NCBI GenBank assembly: GCA_944381535.1
Contig: CALWLN010000120.1
Coordinates: forward strand, 1-40,192
DNA: 40,192 nt
From: an uncultured Lachnospiraceae bacterium
GTDB lineage: Bacteria; Bacillota; Clostridia; Lachnospirales; Lachnospiraceae
Direction: 5' to 3'
In this document: in pieces, positions 33,280 to 40,192 of the stretch
Numbering within the stretch: position 1 is the first letter of the stretch
How the letters are laid out: the number at the start of each line of letters is the position of its first letter
Translations under genes and position numbers: made by a program
Notes under the pieces: model-generated
What the model was told of the DNA's origin: nothing
Seen by the model: the letters and a program-made list of their open reading frames with translations, nothing else
Database searches by the model: none

Positions 33280-35172
33280 TTATCCGGTTTCATCCTCCCT
33301 CTCCCCAAAATAGAACTTCCCCGGAACGCCGCCGGTAAAGCTTGCGATCTCTTCAAGAAACCGCTCCCCATACCTGGCAAATTTATTTTCGCCCACACCG
33401 GTCACCTGAAGCATCTCAGCCTTGTTCCGGGGCGCCTTGACGCACATATCCACCAGGGTCTTGTCCGAGAAAATGATGTAGGGCGGCATGTTCTGCTGCC
33501 GGGCGATCTCGGTGCGCAGGCTCCTGAGCCGTTCAAACAGCTCCAGCCCCTTGGAATTAAGGATATCGGAACGACGTTTTCCGGCGGCGGATTTTCCTTT
33601 TTTGCCCGGCGCCGCTGCCTCCGGTTCTTTCTTCCATTCCTTGAGCAGGACGGCGCGGGTGCTGTTTTGCACCTCCTCCGCCGCCTTTGTGACCTTCAGA
33701 AGGGCGTACTTATCCGGCGTCACGGCCAGCAGCCCCTCCATCAGCATCTGGTTGATGATCTCCTTGATCCCAGCCTCCGACATTTCCTTCAGACTCCCGT
33801 AGGAGGGATACCCGGACACCCCGTACTCCCTAAGCTTGGCCCGATTGTCCCCCGCCAGGGTCCCGGCCACCACATTGATGCCGTACCGCCCATGCATTTC
33901 CAGGATACAGTCGATGATATGCCCGGCGGCTTCTGTCACGTCCCGCTCCACAAATTCCTTCCGGCAGTTCCCGCAGTTGCCGCAGTCCCCGTTCCCCTTC
34001 TCTCCAAAATATTGCAGGATATAGGTCCGCAGGCAGTTTTTCGTCATACAGTAATAGTTCATGACCCGCAGCCGCTCCTCGTCCCGCTCCCGGATAGCCG
34101 CAAGCTCCTCCCAGGTAAATTCCGGGTTCTGCTCCTTGCTTTCCAGGAGGAACCGGTTCACCATCACATCCTGGGCGGAATAAAGTAAAATACACTCGGA
34201 GGGCTCTCCGTCCCGTCCGGCCCGGCCCGCCTCCTGGTAGTAATTTTCCAGACTCTGGGGCATGTTGTAGTGGAGCACGTAGCGGACGTTGGATTTGTCG
34301 ATGCCCATCCCGAAGGCGTTGGTGGCGACCATCACCGGAGCCCTGTCGTAGATGAAATCCTCCTGATTCTGACGGCGTTCCTCATTGCCAAGGCCGGCAT
34401 GGTATCTGGTCACGGGCACTCCCTCCGCCGCCAGATGCTCCCAGAGCATATCCACATTTTTGCGGGTAGCGCAGTAAATGATCCCGCTGTCCTCCGGGTG
34501 GGCTGCCACGTAATCCTTCACATAGGCTTCCTTTTTCCGGGGCGTCTCCACCGCAAAATAAAGATTTTTCCTATCGAAGCCTGTCACAAGGATTTCCGGC
34601 TGCGCAAGTCCCAGCACGCAGAGAATATCTTCCTTAACCCGCTCAGTAGCCGTGGCCGTAAAGGCACTGACCACGGGGCGGGTGCGCAGAAGCTTTATGA
34701 ACTGCACAATTTTTAAATAACTTGGACGGAAGTCCTGACCCCACTGGGAGATACAGTGGGCCTCGTCCACCGTCACCATGGAAATATCCACCTGTTCGGC
34801 GAACTGCAGAAAGCCCGGCGTTTCCAGGCGTTCCGGGGCCACGTAGATGATTTTGTACTGTCCCGCTGCCGCCAGGGCCAGTGCTCTTGCTATTTGATTT
34901 TCGGACAGGGAGCTGTTGATATAGGCGGCATGGACGCCCGCCTGGTTCAACGCCTGCACCTGGTCTTTCATTAAGGATATCAATGGGGAAATCACCAGGG
35001 TAATGCCAGGAAGAAGCAGGGCCGGCACCTGATAGCAGAGAGATTTTCCGGCTCCGGTGGGCATAATGCCAAGCACATCCCGGCCGCTTAGGACAGCGTC
35101 TATCAGAATTTCCTGGCCCTCCCGGAATTGGTCATAGCCGAAATATTTTTTTAGAATTTCAAATTTGTTCAT
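33280..35172 (-). CDS. recQ: ATP-dependent DNA helicase RecQ
   Basis: RecQ is a 3'-5' DNA helicase for recombination and repair. The start MNKFEILKKYFGY (630 residues) has GGGGG seven bases upstream; a TTG seven codons earlier is less likely. Motif 0 FGYDQFREGQ, Walker A MPTGAGKSLCYQ (K43), DEAH (136-139), the RecQ zinc-binding cysteines in NCLRTYILQYFG and CGNCGNC, a winged helix and an HRDC domain near the C-terminus are all present. Its ATG is one base after the stop of a pcp gene remnant, so translation is probably coupled to that fragment. Confidence 0.95.
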   Translation of the reverse strand: MNKFEILKKYFGYDQFREGQEILIDAVLSGRDVLGIMPTGAGKSLCYQVPALLLPGITLVISPLISLMKDQVQALNQAGVHAAYINSSLSENQIARALALAAAGQYKIIYVAPERLETPGFLQFAEQVDISMVTVDEAHCISQWGQDFRPSYLKIVQFIKLLRTRPVVSAFTATATERVKEDILCVLGLAQPEILVTGFDRKNLYFAVETPRKKEAYVKDYVAAHPEDSGIIYCATRKNVDMLWEHLAAEGVPVTRYHAGLGNEERRQNQEDFIYDRAPVMVATNAFGMGIDKSNVRYVLHYNMPQSLENYYQEAGRAGRDGEPSECILLYSAQDVMVNRFLLESKEQNPEFTWEELAAIRERDEERLRVMNYYCMTKNCLRTYILQYFGEKGNGDCGNCGNCRKEFVERDVTEAAGHIIDCILEMHGRYGINVVAGTLAGDNRAKLREYGVSGYPSYGSLKEMSEAGIKEIINQMLMEGLLAVTPDKYALLKVTKAAEEVQNSTRAVLLKEWKKEPEAAAPGKKGKSAAGKRRSDILNSKGLELFERLRSLRTEIARQQNMPPYIIFSDKTLVDMCVKAPRNKAEMLQVTGVGENKFARYGERFLEEIASFTGGVPGKFYFGEREDETG

Positions 35173-35173
35173 A

Positions 35174-35314
35174 TCAATCCCCCAAACACGCAATTCCCGC
35201 CGAGTTGGAGACGGAAGCCGGGATTTCCTTTACCGCCTCCCAGGCAGGATTGATCTGCTCGCCGCCGAAGGGGTCAAAGGCGGTCAGCAATAATTTTATT
35301 TCCTTTCTTGTCAT
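35174..35314 (-). pseudogene. pcp: Truncated pyroglutamyl-peptidase I gene, N-terminal 46 residues
   Basis: A short frame starting [18 protein letters not shown] continues with [12 protein letters not shown], the start of Pcp, an enzyme that removes N-terminal pyroglutamate. The normal protein has about 200-215 residues; here everything after about residue 40 is missing and a TGA one base before the recQ ATG ends the frame. AAGGAGG lies nine bases before the ATG, so the fragment is still well placed for translation and probably serves as a coupling leader for recQ. The catalytic Glu, Cys and His are all absent. Confidence 0.8.
35273..35305. repeat. 33-bp direct repeat, left copy
   Basis: This is an exact copy of bases 36756-36788, in the same direction. 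It corresponds to codons 4-14 or so of pcp ([10 protein letters not shown]). The two copies bracket the DUF4143 ATPase gene and its promoter. Confidence 0.9.
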
Positions 35315-35329
35315 TGTCTGGCCCCTCCT

Positions 35330-36628
35330 TTATATTTTCAGACAAAACAATCCATAAAGCGGAATGCTTTGAATCCCGTTTTCAAAGCCGAAATTCCTGG
35401 CCGATACCCGAATGGCATAAGGACAATCGTAACGGCTCATAAATATGTTCAGGCTTTTGGAGCGCACATGATCCGCCGATTTTCCCTCCAGCGGAATGAT
35501 ATTCCCCTGCCTGTCCTGAAACACAAAGTCCAGTTCCGCCCGCTGCTGCAACGTCCAATAGTATGGTTGAATCCCGTTTGTCACCAGCGCCTGCATGATA
35601 TAGTTTTCCGCCAGTGCGCCTTTAAAGCCGTCCATACAATGCTCTCCGGTCAAGACAACATTTGCCGCTATGCCAAACTTGGAACAAAGCAGACCGGTGT
35701 CCACCATGTAGATTTTAAATGCTTCATTGTCCGCATAGGCGGTCAGCGGTATTTTTCCCTCGCTCACTCTTGTGCAGCGGTTGATAATGCCCGCAGATTC
35801 CAGCCATTGCAGCGGGATTTCATATTCATAGGCCCGCGCCCCTGATTTGATTACCCGATATTGAAATTTATGGTTTTCCTTAGAGAGCTGCGCCGGAATG
35901 CTACCCCAGGCCGCCATGATTTTGACAGTCTCCTGGGGTGTGGCATACTTGGCCATGTCCGCGATGTATGCATCGTTCAGCGCCTTTTGCGCAGCCAGCA
36001 CAAAGTTAAAATCCTTTGTTTCCGCATAAATGCTCACCGGCTGGGGCATGCCGCCCACCACCAGATATTCCCGGTATAAGTCCAGCGCCGTATCGTGAAG
36101 CGACAGCGGTGTAAATTCCTGATAGGCTTCCCGGATCATCTCCGTCAGCGGCTCGTTACCGGTTGCCCATAAAAATTCCTCAAAATCCAAAGGATAAAGG
36201 GTCAGACGGTCTACCTTCCCCACCGGGAACGAATACTTTTCCCGTTTGAGTGCCACTCCCAGCAGGCTGCCCGCCGCAATGACATGGTACTCCGGCCCGT
36301 TCTCGCAAAAGTACTTCAGAGAAGTCAGTGCACGCTCACACGCCTGTATCTCGTCAAAGATAATCAGTGTATCTCCGGGGAAAATGGATTGTCCCGCTTT
36401 GGCCGACAGCTCCCGAATCAGGCGTTCCATATTGAAATCCCGTTCAAAGATGGCCTGTATTTCCGCTGAATCTTCCATATTAAAGTACACCGTGTTTTTG
36501 TACTGCTCCTTGCCAAAGGTCAAGGCCGTGTAGGTCTTACCCACCTGCCTTGCCCCATCCAACAGCAGTGGCATCCGCCGGGGACTTTCTTTCCACGCTT
36601 GTAACTGCGTCATCATTTTCCGATACAT
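35330..36628 (-). CDS. ATPase with DUF4143 domain (AAA_14 type)
   Basis: This 432-residue protein has an AAA_14 domain with Walker A GARQVGKTY (K31) and Walker B TLIIFDEIQ (D93, E94), then GSLLGVAL as a sensor-like segment and a C-terminal DUF4143 region with a nuclease-like core (ELDFVFQDRQGNIIPLEGK). GGGAG lies eight bases before the ATG, and a good promoter is 60-85 bases upstream. These proteins are widespread in anaerobes in variable copy number and have no proven role. The gene lies between two copies of the pcp 5' end, so it seems to have arrived as a cassette. Confidence 0.9.
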   Translation of the reverse strand: MYRKMMTQLQAWKESPRRMPLLLDGARQVGKTYTALTFGKEQYKNTVYFNMEDSAEIQAIFERDFNMERLIRELSAKAGQSIFPGDTLIIFDEIQACERALTSLKYFCENGPEYHVIAAGSLLGVALKREKYSFPVGKVDRLTLYPLDFEEFLWATGNEPLTEMIREAYQEFTPLSLHDTALDLYREYLVVGGMPQPVSIYAETKDFNFVLAAQKALNDAYIADMAKYATPQETVKIMAAWGSIPAQLSKENHKFQYRVIKSGARAYEYEIPLQWLESAGIINRCTRVSEGKIPLTAYADNEAFKIYMVDTGLLCSKFGIAANVVLTGEHCMDGFKGALAENYIMQALVTNGIQPYYWTLQQRAELDFVFQDRQGNIIPLEGKSADHVRSKSLNIFMSRYDCPYAIRVSARNFGFENGIQSIPLYGLFCLKI

Positions 36629-36685
36629 AAAAACAGCTCCCTGTCTTCACTTATTTTCATTAAAAAGTGTTGTATGTTTACACTT

Positions 36686-36713
36686 ATTATACGCCTATTT
36701 GCGGAAAATACAA
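36686..36713 (-). promoter_or_regulatory. Promoter of the DUF4143 ATPase gene
   Basis: TTGTAT (36708-36713) and TATAAT (36686-36691) are 16 bases apart. Just downstream, AAGTGT and ACACTT form an inverted repeat near the transcription start, a possible operator. The promoter lies inside the inserted cassette. Confidence 0.7.
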
Positions 36714-36722
36714 CCTATTTTT

Positions 36723-36791
36723 TTAGTTCCCCAAAAATTCGTCAAAGGCAGATTCGTCAAAGGCGGTCAGCAATAATTTTATTTCCTTCAT
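36723..36791 (-). pseudogene. pcp: Second pcp 5' remnant, 22 residues
   Basis: The frame [12 protein letters not shown] is the native start of pyroglutamyl-peptidase I and is then replaced by an unrelated tail ending FLGN before a stop. It begins three bases after the stop of the alkyltransferase-like gene, the spacing of an original operon neighbour, with AAAGGA upstream inside that gene. A 13-base direct repeat (ATTCGTCAAAGGC at 36737 and 36752) marks the broken end. Confidence 0.7.
36756..36788. repeat. 33-bp direct repeat, right copy
   Basis: This is identical to 35273-35305 and lies in the start of the upstream pcp remnant. Flanking bases differ at once on both sides, so the duplication is sharply bounded. 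Confidence 0.9.
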
Positions 36792-36794
36792 TTT

Positions 36795-37160
36795 TCATAT
36801 TCCTTTCTGCTGAAACAGCCGGTAAAACTCCTCCGCTTCCTCCAGGGTATGCTTCCAGCCATATTTTTTCAAATCTACCCTCCAGCCCTCCCCGGTATGC
36901 TTTACGGCAACCCCCTCCTTCTCCAGAAGGGTTTTCTGGAGGTCCGGCGTGTCAAAGGCCATAGCTCCGCTTAAAATTCCTTTGGCATTGACAATGCGGT
37001 GGGCCGGGACATCCTTCCCCGCCCGGTCATGGGACAGGGCGTAGCCCACCTGCCTGGCATGGTTTGGCAGGCCGCAAAGAAGGGCAATCTGACCGTAGGT
37101 GACCGCTTTCCCGTATGGAATTCTGGCGCAGACCTGCTGCATGCGCTGGTAAAAATCCAT
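36795..37160 (-). CDS. Alkyltransferase-like protein (MGMT family, no active cysteine)
   Basis: This 121-residue protein has the DNA-binding domain of O6-alkylguanine-DNA methyltransferases: IPYGKAVTYGQIALLCG, then NHARQVGYAL with the arginine finger region. The PCHR active-site motif reads VPAHRIV, with alanine at position 53 in place of the acceptor cysteine, so it cannot accept alkyl groups. Family members of this kind (ATL proteins) flag O6-alkylguanine for nucleotide excision repair. It lies upstream of the pcp remnant and recQ on the same strand, suggesting an original ATL-pcp-recQ run. Confidence 0.88.
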   Translation of the reverse strand: MDFYQRMQQVCARIPYGKAVTYGQIALLCGLPNHARQVGYALSHDRAGKDVPAHRIVNAKGILSGAMAFDTPDLQKTLLEKEGVAVKHTGEGWRVDLKKYGWKHTLEEAEEFYRLFQQKGI

Positions 37161-37224
37161 GGTGTTTTTCTATCCTTTCTCTTCAGTGGATAACTTGAAT
37201 TGACTGTTTCACTTTGATTTTATC

Positions 37225-37526
37225 CTATCTATGCTCCCTCAACTTCTGTAAAATCGCCATAACATCCGGCTGCGTTGGAGTGAATTTTATACCAGTTTAA
37301 CAATATGAAGAATATCGCAAGGTTTCCCAGCTTTCTCTTTTTTCTCCATAATTCTCCTATATTTATCAATACGGCTGGACAACGGTATCATCCAGTATAT
37401 CCCAGTATTCGTATCTTCAAAACAGTAATAATGCGGTCTATTCCCTGCCTTATTTCCTTTGAGATATGGATCTGGCATATCTTCAAAAAATTTGTCCTTG
37501 ATAATATAAAAGCCTGTTTTCTTCAT
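37225..37526 (-). pseudogene. Broken type III toxin gene, CptN/ToxN-like
   Basis: The open frame (37287-37526, 79 residues) starts MKKTGFYIIKDKFFED and contains KAGNRPHYYCFED, IYWMIPLSS and GKPCDILHIVKL, which I recognise as the N-terminal half of a CptN/ToxN/AbiQ-type endoribonuclease. Such toxins have about 150-175 residues. Directly after the early stop, another frame (37225-37293) encodes GIKFTPTQPDV and a basic end, which looks like the toxin C-terminus. About 60 residues between them are missing and the frames do not match, so an internal deletion has inactivated it. The antitoxin repeats and terminator directly upstream support the family call. Confidence 0.72.
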
Positions 37527-37544
37527 TTGCCTATCCCCATTACG

Positions 37545-37574
37545 TAAAAGTCCTCCGCCTTACGGCGAAGGACT
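37545..37574 (-). terminator. Terminator between antitoxin repeats and toxin gene
   Basis: An 11-bp stem (AGTCCTTCGCC with GGCGGAGGACT, one G-U pair) and GTAA loop are followed by TTTTA. It lies between the repeats and the toxin ATG, where type III systems keep a leaky terminator that sets the RNA-to-toxin ratio. Confidence 0.85.
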
Positions 37575-37577
37575 ATA

Positions 37578-37667
37578 CTTTCAACCCAACCATTTATATA
37601 CCGCATATTGGTCAGCGGTAAACTTTCAACCCGACCATTTATATACCACATATCGGTCAGTGGTAAA
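37578..37667 (-). ncRNA. Type III antitoxin RNA: two 45-nt pseudoknot repeats
   Basis: Two directly abutting 45-base units (37623-37667 first, 37578-37622 second in transcription order) begin TTTACC and end GGGTTGAAAG. Numbering each unit 1-45, bases 4-8 pair with 19-23 and bases 12-15 pair with 34-37, an interleaved H-type pseudoknot. The units differ at four positions: 7 and 20 (A-U becomes G-C) and 14 and 35 (G-C becomes A-U), so every change keeps a pair. In known type III systems the toxin cuts the precursor into single units that fold and bind it. No spacers are present, which rules out CRISPR. Confidence 0.88.
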
Positions 37668-37683
37668 CTTTCTTTGTACCTAT

Positions 37684-37712
37684 ATTCTAACAAGCACAAA
37701 GAGGAAAGTCAA
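37684..37712 (-). promoter_or_regulatory. Promoter of the antitoxin RNA
   Basis: TTGACT (37707-37712) and TAGAAT (37684-37689) are 17 bases apart. The start site should be near 37677, about ten bases before the first repeat unit. Strong expression of the RNA is expected. Confidence 0.85.
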
Positions 37713-37780
37713 TAGGGCTTTCTATTAAAATTCTATGCCGATAGCCGCTAAGGTTACTGTTCAGAGGCTGGCTTGCGATA

Positions 37781-37828
37781 AGAAAACCGATGGTGTAGAC
37801 TAATCTCAGTCGAAGCCATCGGTTTTCT
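37781..37828 (-). terminator. Hairpin directly after the IS66-type transposase stop
   Basis: AGAAAACCGATGG and CCATCGGTTTTCT form a perfect 13-bp stem around a 22-base loop, and the stem abuts the transposase stop codon. It is best read as the transposase terminator or as protection against outside transcription. Confidence 0.6.
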
Positions 37829-38743
37829 TTATCCAAATATCTGGGATACTCTGCTATATAAATTTGGTTCTTCATTTTGGCGTATCTGAAGAAGCATGCT
37901 CATGCATTGACAGAGATTCTCGATGGACTCGAATCCCCTGAATGACACAGCCTGCTGTTGCTTGCGTTTATATCGTCTGAGCAGCCGCTCAGATTCATTG
38001 TTTGTGGCCGGTACTCTGTGGTCATGCAGGAACAGAAGATGATTGGACATATATTCTTCCATCCTCAGATACAGGTTATATCCGTCCTTATAATACTCAC
38101 TTGCCGGAACGTATTCGTATTCTTCTTTTGCTTTCTGCAGTATTGCACGGTAGCGTTCTTCAAACCCGTTGACTTTTTCCTTGTCGGGAGGCGCTTCCAT
38201 TGGTAAGCTGTTTCGGTAGTGGATCATTTCCTGTATCAGAGCGCGCATTTCTTTGTTCCAGGTCCGGTCAGCTTCATTCTCTATGCTGTCCTTCAGATAA
38301 CGAAGCACATGCGCAAGACACTCCTGGTGGTCTGCACCATATTTGTAAAAGGTCTTCTCATGATCGTGGACCAGGATCCCCTGGTAGTCTTCCACCGGAG
38401 TGCCTTTTACACCCTCATGCCCTTTTTTCCTGCGGGCAAAATACATTGCTTTCCCATCCGGAGCGGCACACACAAATACACTGGCATTCTTCCCATTTTC
38501 CTTTGCAGTGGTACAATCCGTATGCAGAACGGGAGAAAGCAGCAGATCCGCAAATATTGTTTTCCGTTCCTGTTCTGTTTTTTTGGCAAACTCACGGCTC
38601 AGTTTATTTATCATGCCTTTGGATATGTTAAGCCTGCCTGCGGTCAGATCAGAAAGAAATTTCCTGCTCTGGATCTTCCAGCACTTCCCGGGGCGGCGGC
38701 AGCAGGACCGGTTCCTCCGTAGGAATCTGCTTTTTTCTGCCAT
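37829..38743 (-). pseudogene. IS66-family transposase (TnpC) remnant
   Basis: The 304-residue frame holds the catalytic core of an IS66 transposase: D76 in HTDCTTAK, D127 in LVHDHEKTF, then HQECLAHVLRYL and E250 in PATNNESERLLR, with the usual C-terminal tail. Full-length TnpC has about 430-530 residues, so the N-terminal helix-turn-helix and zinc-finger part is missing. The first 30 residues are not family-like; the -1/+1 alternative frame gives PVLLPPPREVLEDPEQEIS before a TGA, so a frameshift near 38655 is likely. No tnpA or tnpB is present. The catalytic residues are intact, but the gene should be inactive. Confidence 0.85.
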
Positions 38744-38859
38744 GCCCGGGGAATAATACCAATGTACTTGTAAATATTACGATGCAGCGGAATAATCAAC
38801 TTATTCTATACGAAAACCCATTTCAGCTCTTACTTCAGCGTTTCATACAATAACTCTCA

Positions 38860-39837
38860 TTATTCTCCAGTAATTCCGCTAGTTTCAACACTCTGCACAA
38901 ATTTTCGTTGAACGAATATATAACCAATAAAAATCGGTGCAATAACAAGAATCACTGCAGCCATTATTGTTGCATCCGTATAACCTACCTCTGCCGTCAT
39001 TCCTGGAGTATTTGCCTGGGCATTCTCCACAGCCGTAGCCATAGTTGGAAGCATCATAGATAAATAAAAATTCTTTTGCTTCTGAATATATAATCCAGGC
39101 TCGAAAAAGTCGTTCCAATGCCATACAACACTTAGTACCGAACTAATAATCACTGTAGGCTTCGCAATTGGAAAAGCAATGCGAAAAAACGTCTTGATTG
39201 GACCGCAACCATCAATAGCAGCTGCCTCTTCCAACGCTACCGGAAGTGACAGGAAAAACTGTCGAAAAATGAACACAAATAGCGCACCATTTAATCCAAA
39301 TCCAAAGAAAGTGGGTAATATAATCCCCAGTTGTCCCGGAATCATCCCCATTCTGGAATATAAAATATATAAAGGCACAATTATGGTCTGTGTGGGAACC
39401 ACCATGGAAAGCATTAACAGGAAGAACATAATATTTTTCCCACGGAAATTGTAGCGCGCAAATCCATATCCAATGAAAGAACAGGATAATACATGCCCCA
39501 CGCTACATAATCCCACAGATACCAAGGTCTTAAAGAATCTCGGAATATAATCAAGGCTCTCAAATGCTAGTTTAAAATTATCAAAACATAATTCATTCAA
39601 AACCCATTTAACAGATATATCCATCAAATCATCCGATGACTTAAGAGAATTAATAATCATATGTAGGAATGGATATAAATATATAAATGCAAAATCAAGC
39701 AATAAAATATACATGATAATCTTAAAAATAATTCCAAATTTCATTTTTTTTCGGAACAACTTTTTGGGCAATCCCGCTCCTAACATTTTTTTTGAAGATT
39801 TTATTCTTTTTATTATTTTTTCCATAAAAGTCTCCAT
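38860..39837 (-). CDS. Sugar ABC transporter permease, MalG type (second system)
   Basis: This is one pore subunit of another carbohydrate ABC importer, 325 residues with a basic N-terminal tail and six helices starting near residue 35. The EAA loop reads EEAAAIDGCGPIKTFFRIAFP. The first ATG has GGCGGCGG close upstream, and a second ATG four codons later has GGAG six bases before it, so the true start may be 39825. It is clearly more AT-rich by eye than the first transporter at 5-7 kb and is not a recent copy of it. It follows the partial MalF-type gene by 129 bases. Confidence 0.9.
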   Translation of the reverse strand: METFMEKIIKRIKSSKKMLGAGLPKKLFRKKMKFGIIFKIIMYILLLDFAFIYLYPFLHMIINSLKSSDDLMDISVKWVLNELCFDNFKLAFESLDYIPRFFKTLVSVGLCSVGHVLSCSFIGYGFARYNFRGKNIMFFLLMLSMVVPTQTIIVPLYILYSRMGMIPGQLGIILPTFFGFGLNGALFVFIFRQFFLSLPVALEEAAAIDGCGPIKTFFRIAFPIAKPTVIISSVLSVVWHWNDFFEPGLYIQKQKNFYLSMMLPTMATAVENAQANTPGMTAEVGYTDATIMAAVILVIAPIFIGYIFVQRKFVQSVETSGITGE

Positions 39838-39966
39838 TCCGCCGCCTTTCAGTTAGCGACATAAACAATTATTAAAGTAATTCGCGCCTTCAAATTTTCG
39901 TGTTACAATACACTTCTCTCGTTATTAGGTTCTCCTACATCAATATCAGCTGCATCTCATTCTCCT

Positions 39967-40192
39967 TTAATACCGCTTAGTCACCCGATTGATAAATGGA
40001 CGCATACATAAAATCACCAATCCTATGATTATCATAACCATAGCAAAAAAACTCCATCCGATGGCACTAGCATATTCAAAATCACCAAGGTCAAACGCCT
40101 GATACATAATATAAGCAACCAGCGGGCTGGAATCTCGATAAGAAGCTATAATTGTATATACAATGATATTGGGGTAAAAACCCCCTTGTCCT
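39967..40192 (-). CDS. Sugar ABC transporter permease, MalF type, partial (C-terminus)
   Basis: The window ends inside this gene. The last 75 or so codons read GGFYPNIIVYTIIASYRDSS, then YIMYQAFDLGDFEYASAIGW and a final membrane helix before a basic end, VTKRY. The GDFEYASAIGW segment is the usual periplasmic loop before the last helix of MalF-type permeases. It would pair with the MalG-type gene that follows. The binding protein should lie outside the window on the right. Confidence 0.8.
   Translation of the reverse strand, partial: GQGGFYPNIIVYTIIASYRDSSPLVAYIMYQAFDLGDFEYASAIGWSFFAMVMIIIGLVILCMRPFINRVTKRY

Noticed and set aside
37305-37547. Plus-strand 80-codon frame over the toxin remnant
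   Set aside because: It is antisense to the CptN-like frame, which has family-like sequence and the expected upstream RNA.
37578-37667. CRISPR array
   Set aside because: The two repeat units abut directly with no spacers, carry covarying changes in a pseudoknot and stand between a promoter and a terminator before a toxin-like gene.
37781-37828. Terminal inverted repeats of the IS66 element
   Set aside because: Both arms lie together directly after the transposase stop with a 22-base loop, so they form one hairpin rather than the two ends of an element.

Overview
The window looks like a chromosomal segment of a Gram-positive gut-type Clostridium relative, most likely family Lachnospiraceae (Bacillota). 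This rests on gene families and order: ecfA1-ecfA2-ecfT-truA plus rplM-rpsI, YesM/YesN-type sugar regulation, VanW and YfhO-GtrA-GT2 genes, AGGAGG-type ribosome binding sites and near-consensus TTGACA/TATAAT promoters. No rRNA, tRNA or CRISPR array was seen. Genus cannot be fixed from the sequence alone. Almost everything is on the minus strand; only one two-component system (29.3-31.4 kb) is on the plus strand.

Layout. 0.2-1.3 kb: rplM-rpsI with its own strong promoter and a terminator. 1.3-11.1 kb: a glycoside-utilisation operon (YesM kinase, an unusual response regulator/solute-binding protein fusion, two ABC permeases, a UroD-family protein, a GH78-like rhamnosidase). It sits exactly where many Bacillota keep truA next to rplM. 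11.2-14.5 kb: truA, ecfT, ecfA2, ecfA1. 14.5-17.8 kb: trmL, an aminotransferase, an Lrp/AsnC regulator, an AIR-synthase-like protein. 18-19.6 kb: a VanW surface protein. 19.7-24.7 kb: a corrinoid cluster with two B12-binding proteins, a RACo-like ferredoxin/ASKHA activase, a B12-domain radical SAM protein and an unlisted 34-residue membrane peptide. 24.9-29 kb: GT2, GtrA and YfhO, a three-part membrane glycosylation set. 29.3-31.4 kb: an OmpR-type response regulator and its kinase.

31.4-38.8 kb is an accessory stretch: an AAA/PD-(D/E)XK protein, recQ, a DUF4143 ATPase cassette flanked by two copies of the 5' end of a pyroglutamyl-peptidase gene (both now remnants), an alkyltransferase-like protein, a type III (CptIN-like) toxin-antitoxin locus and an IS66 transposase remnant. 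38.9 kb to the end: two permease genes of a second sugar ABC transporter, the last cut by the window edge.

The most notable points are these. (1) The type III antitoxin array has two 45-nt units that differ at four positions, and all four fall in two compensatory base pairs that support an H-type pseudoknot, while the toxin gene is broken by an internal deletion. (2) An in-frame fusion joins a response regulator lacking its DNA-binding domain to a sugar-binding protein lacking its signal peptide. (3) A cassette insertion has duplicated the 5' end of pcp. (4) A sugar island has been inserted into an ancestral ribosomal-protein neighbourhood.
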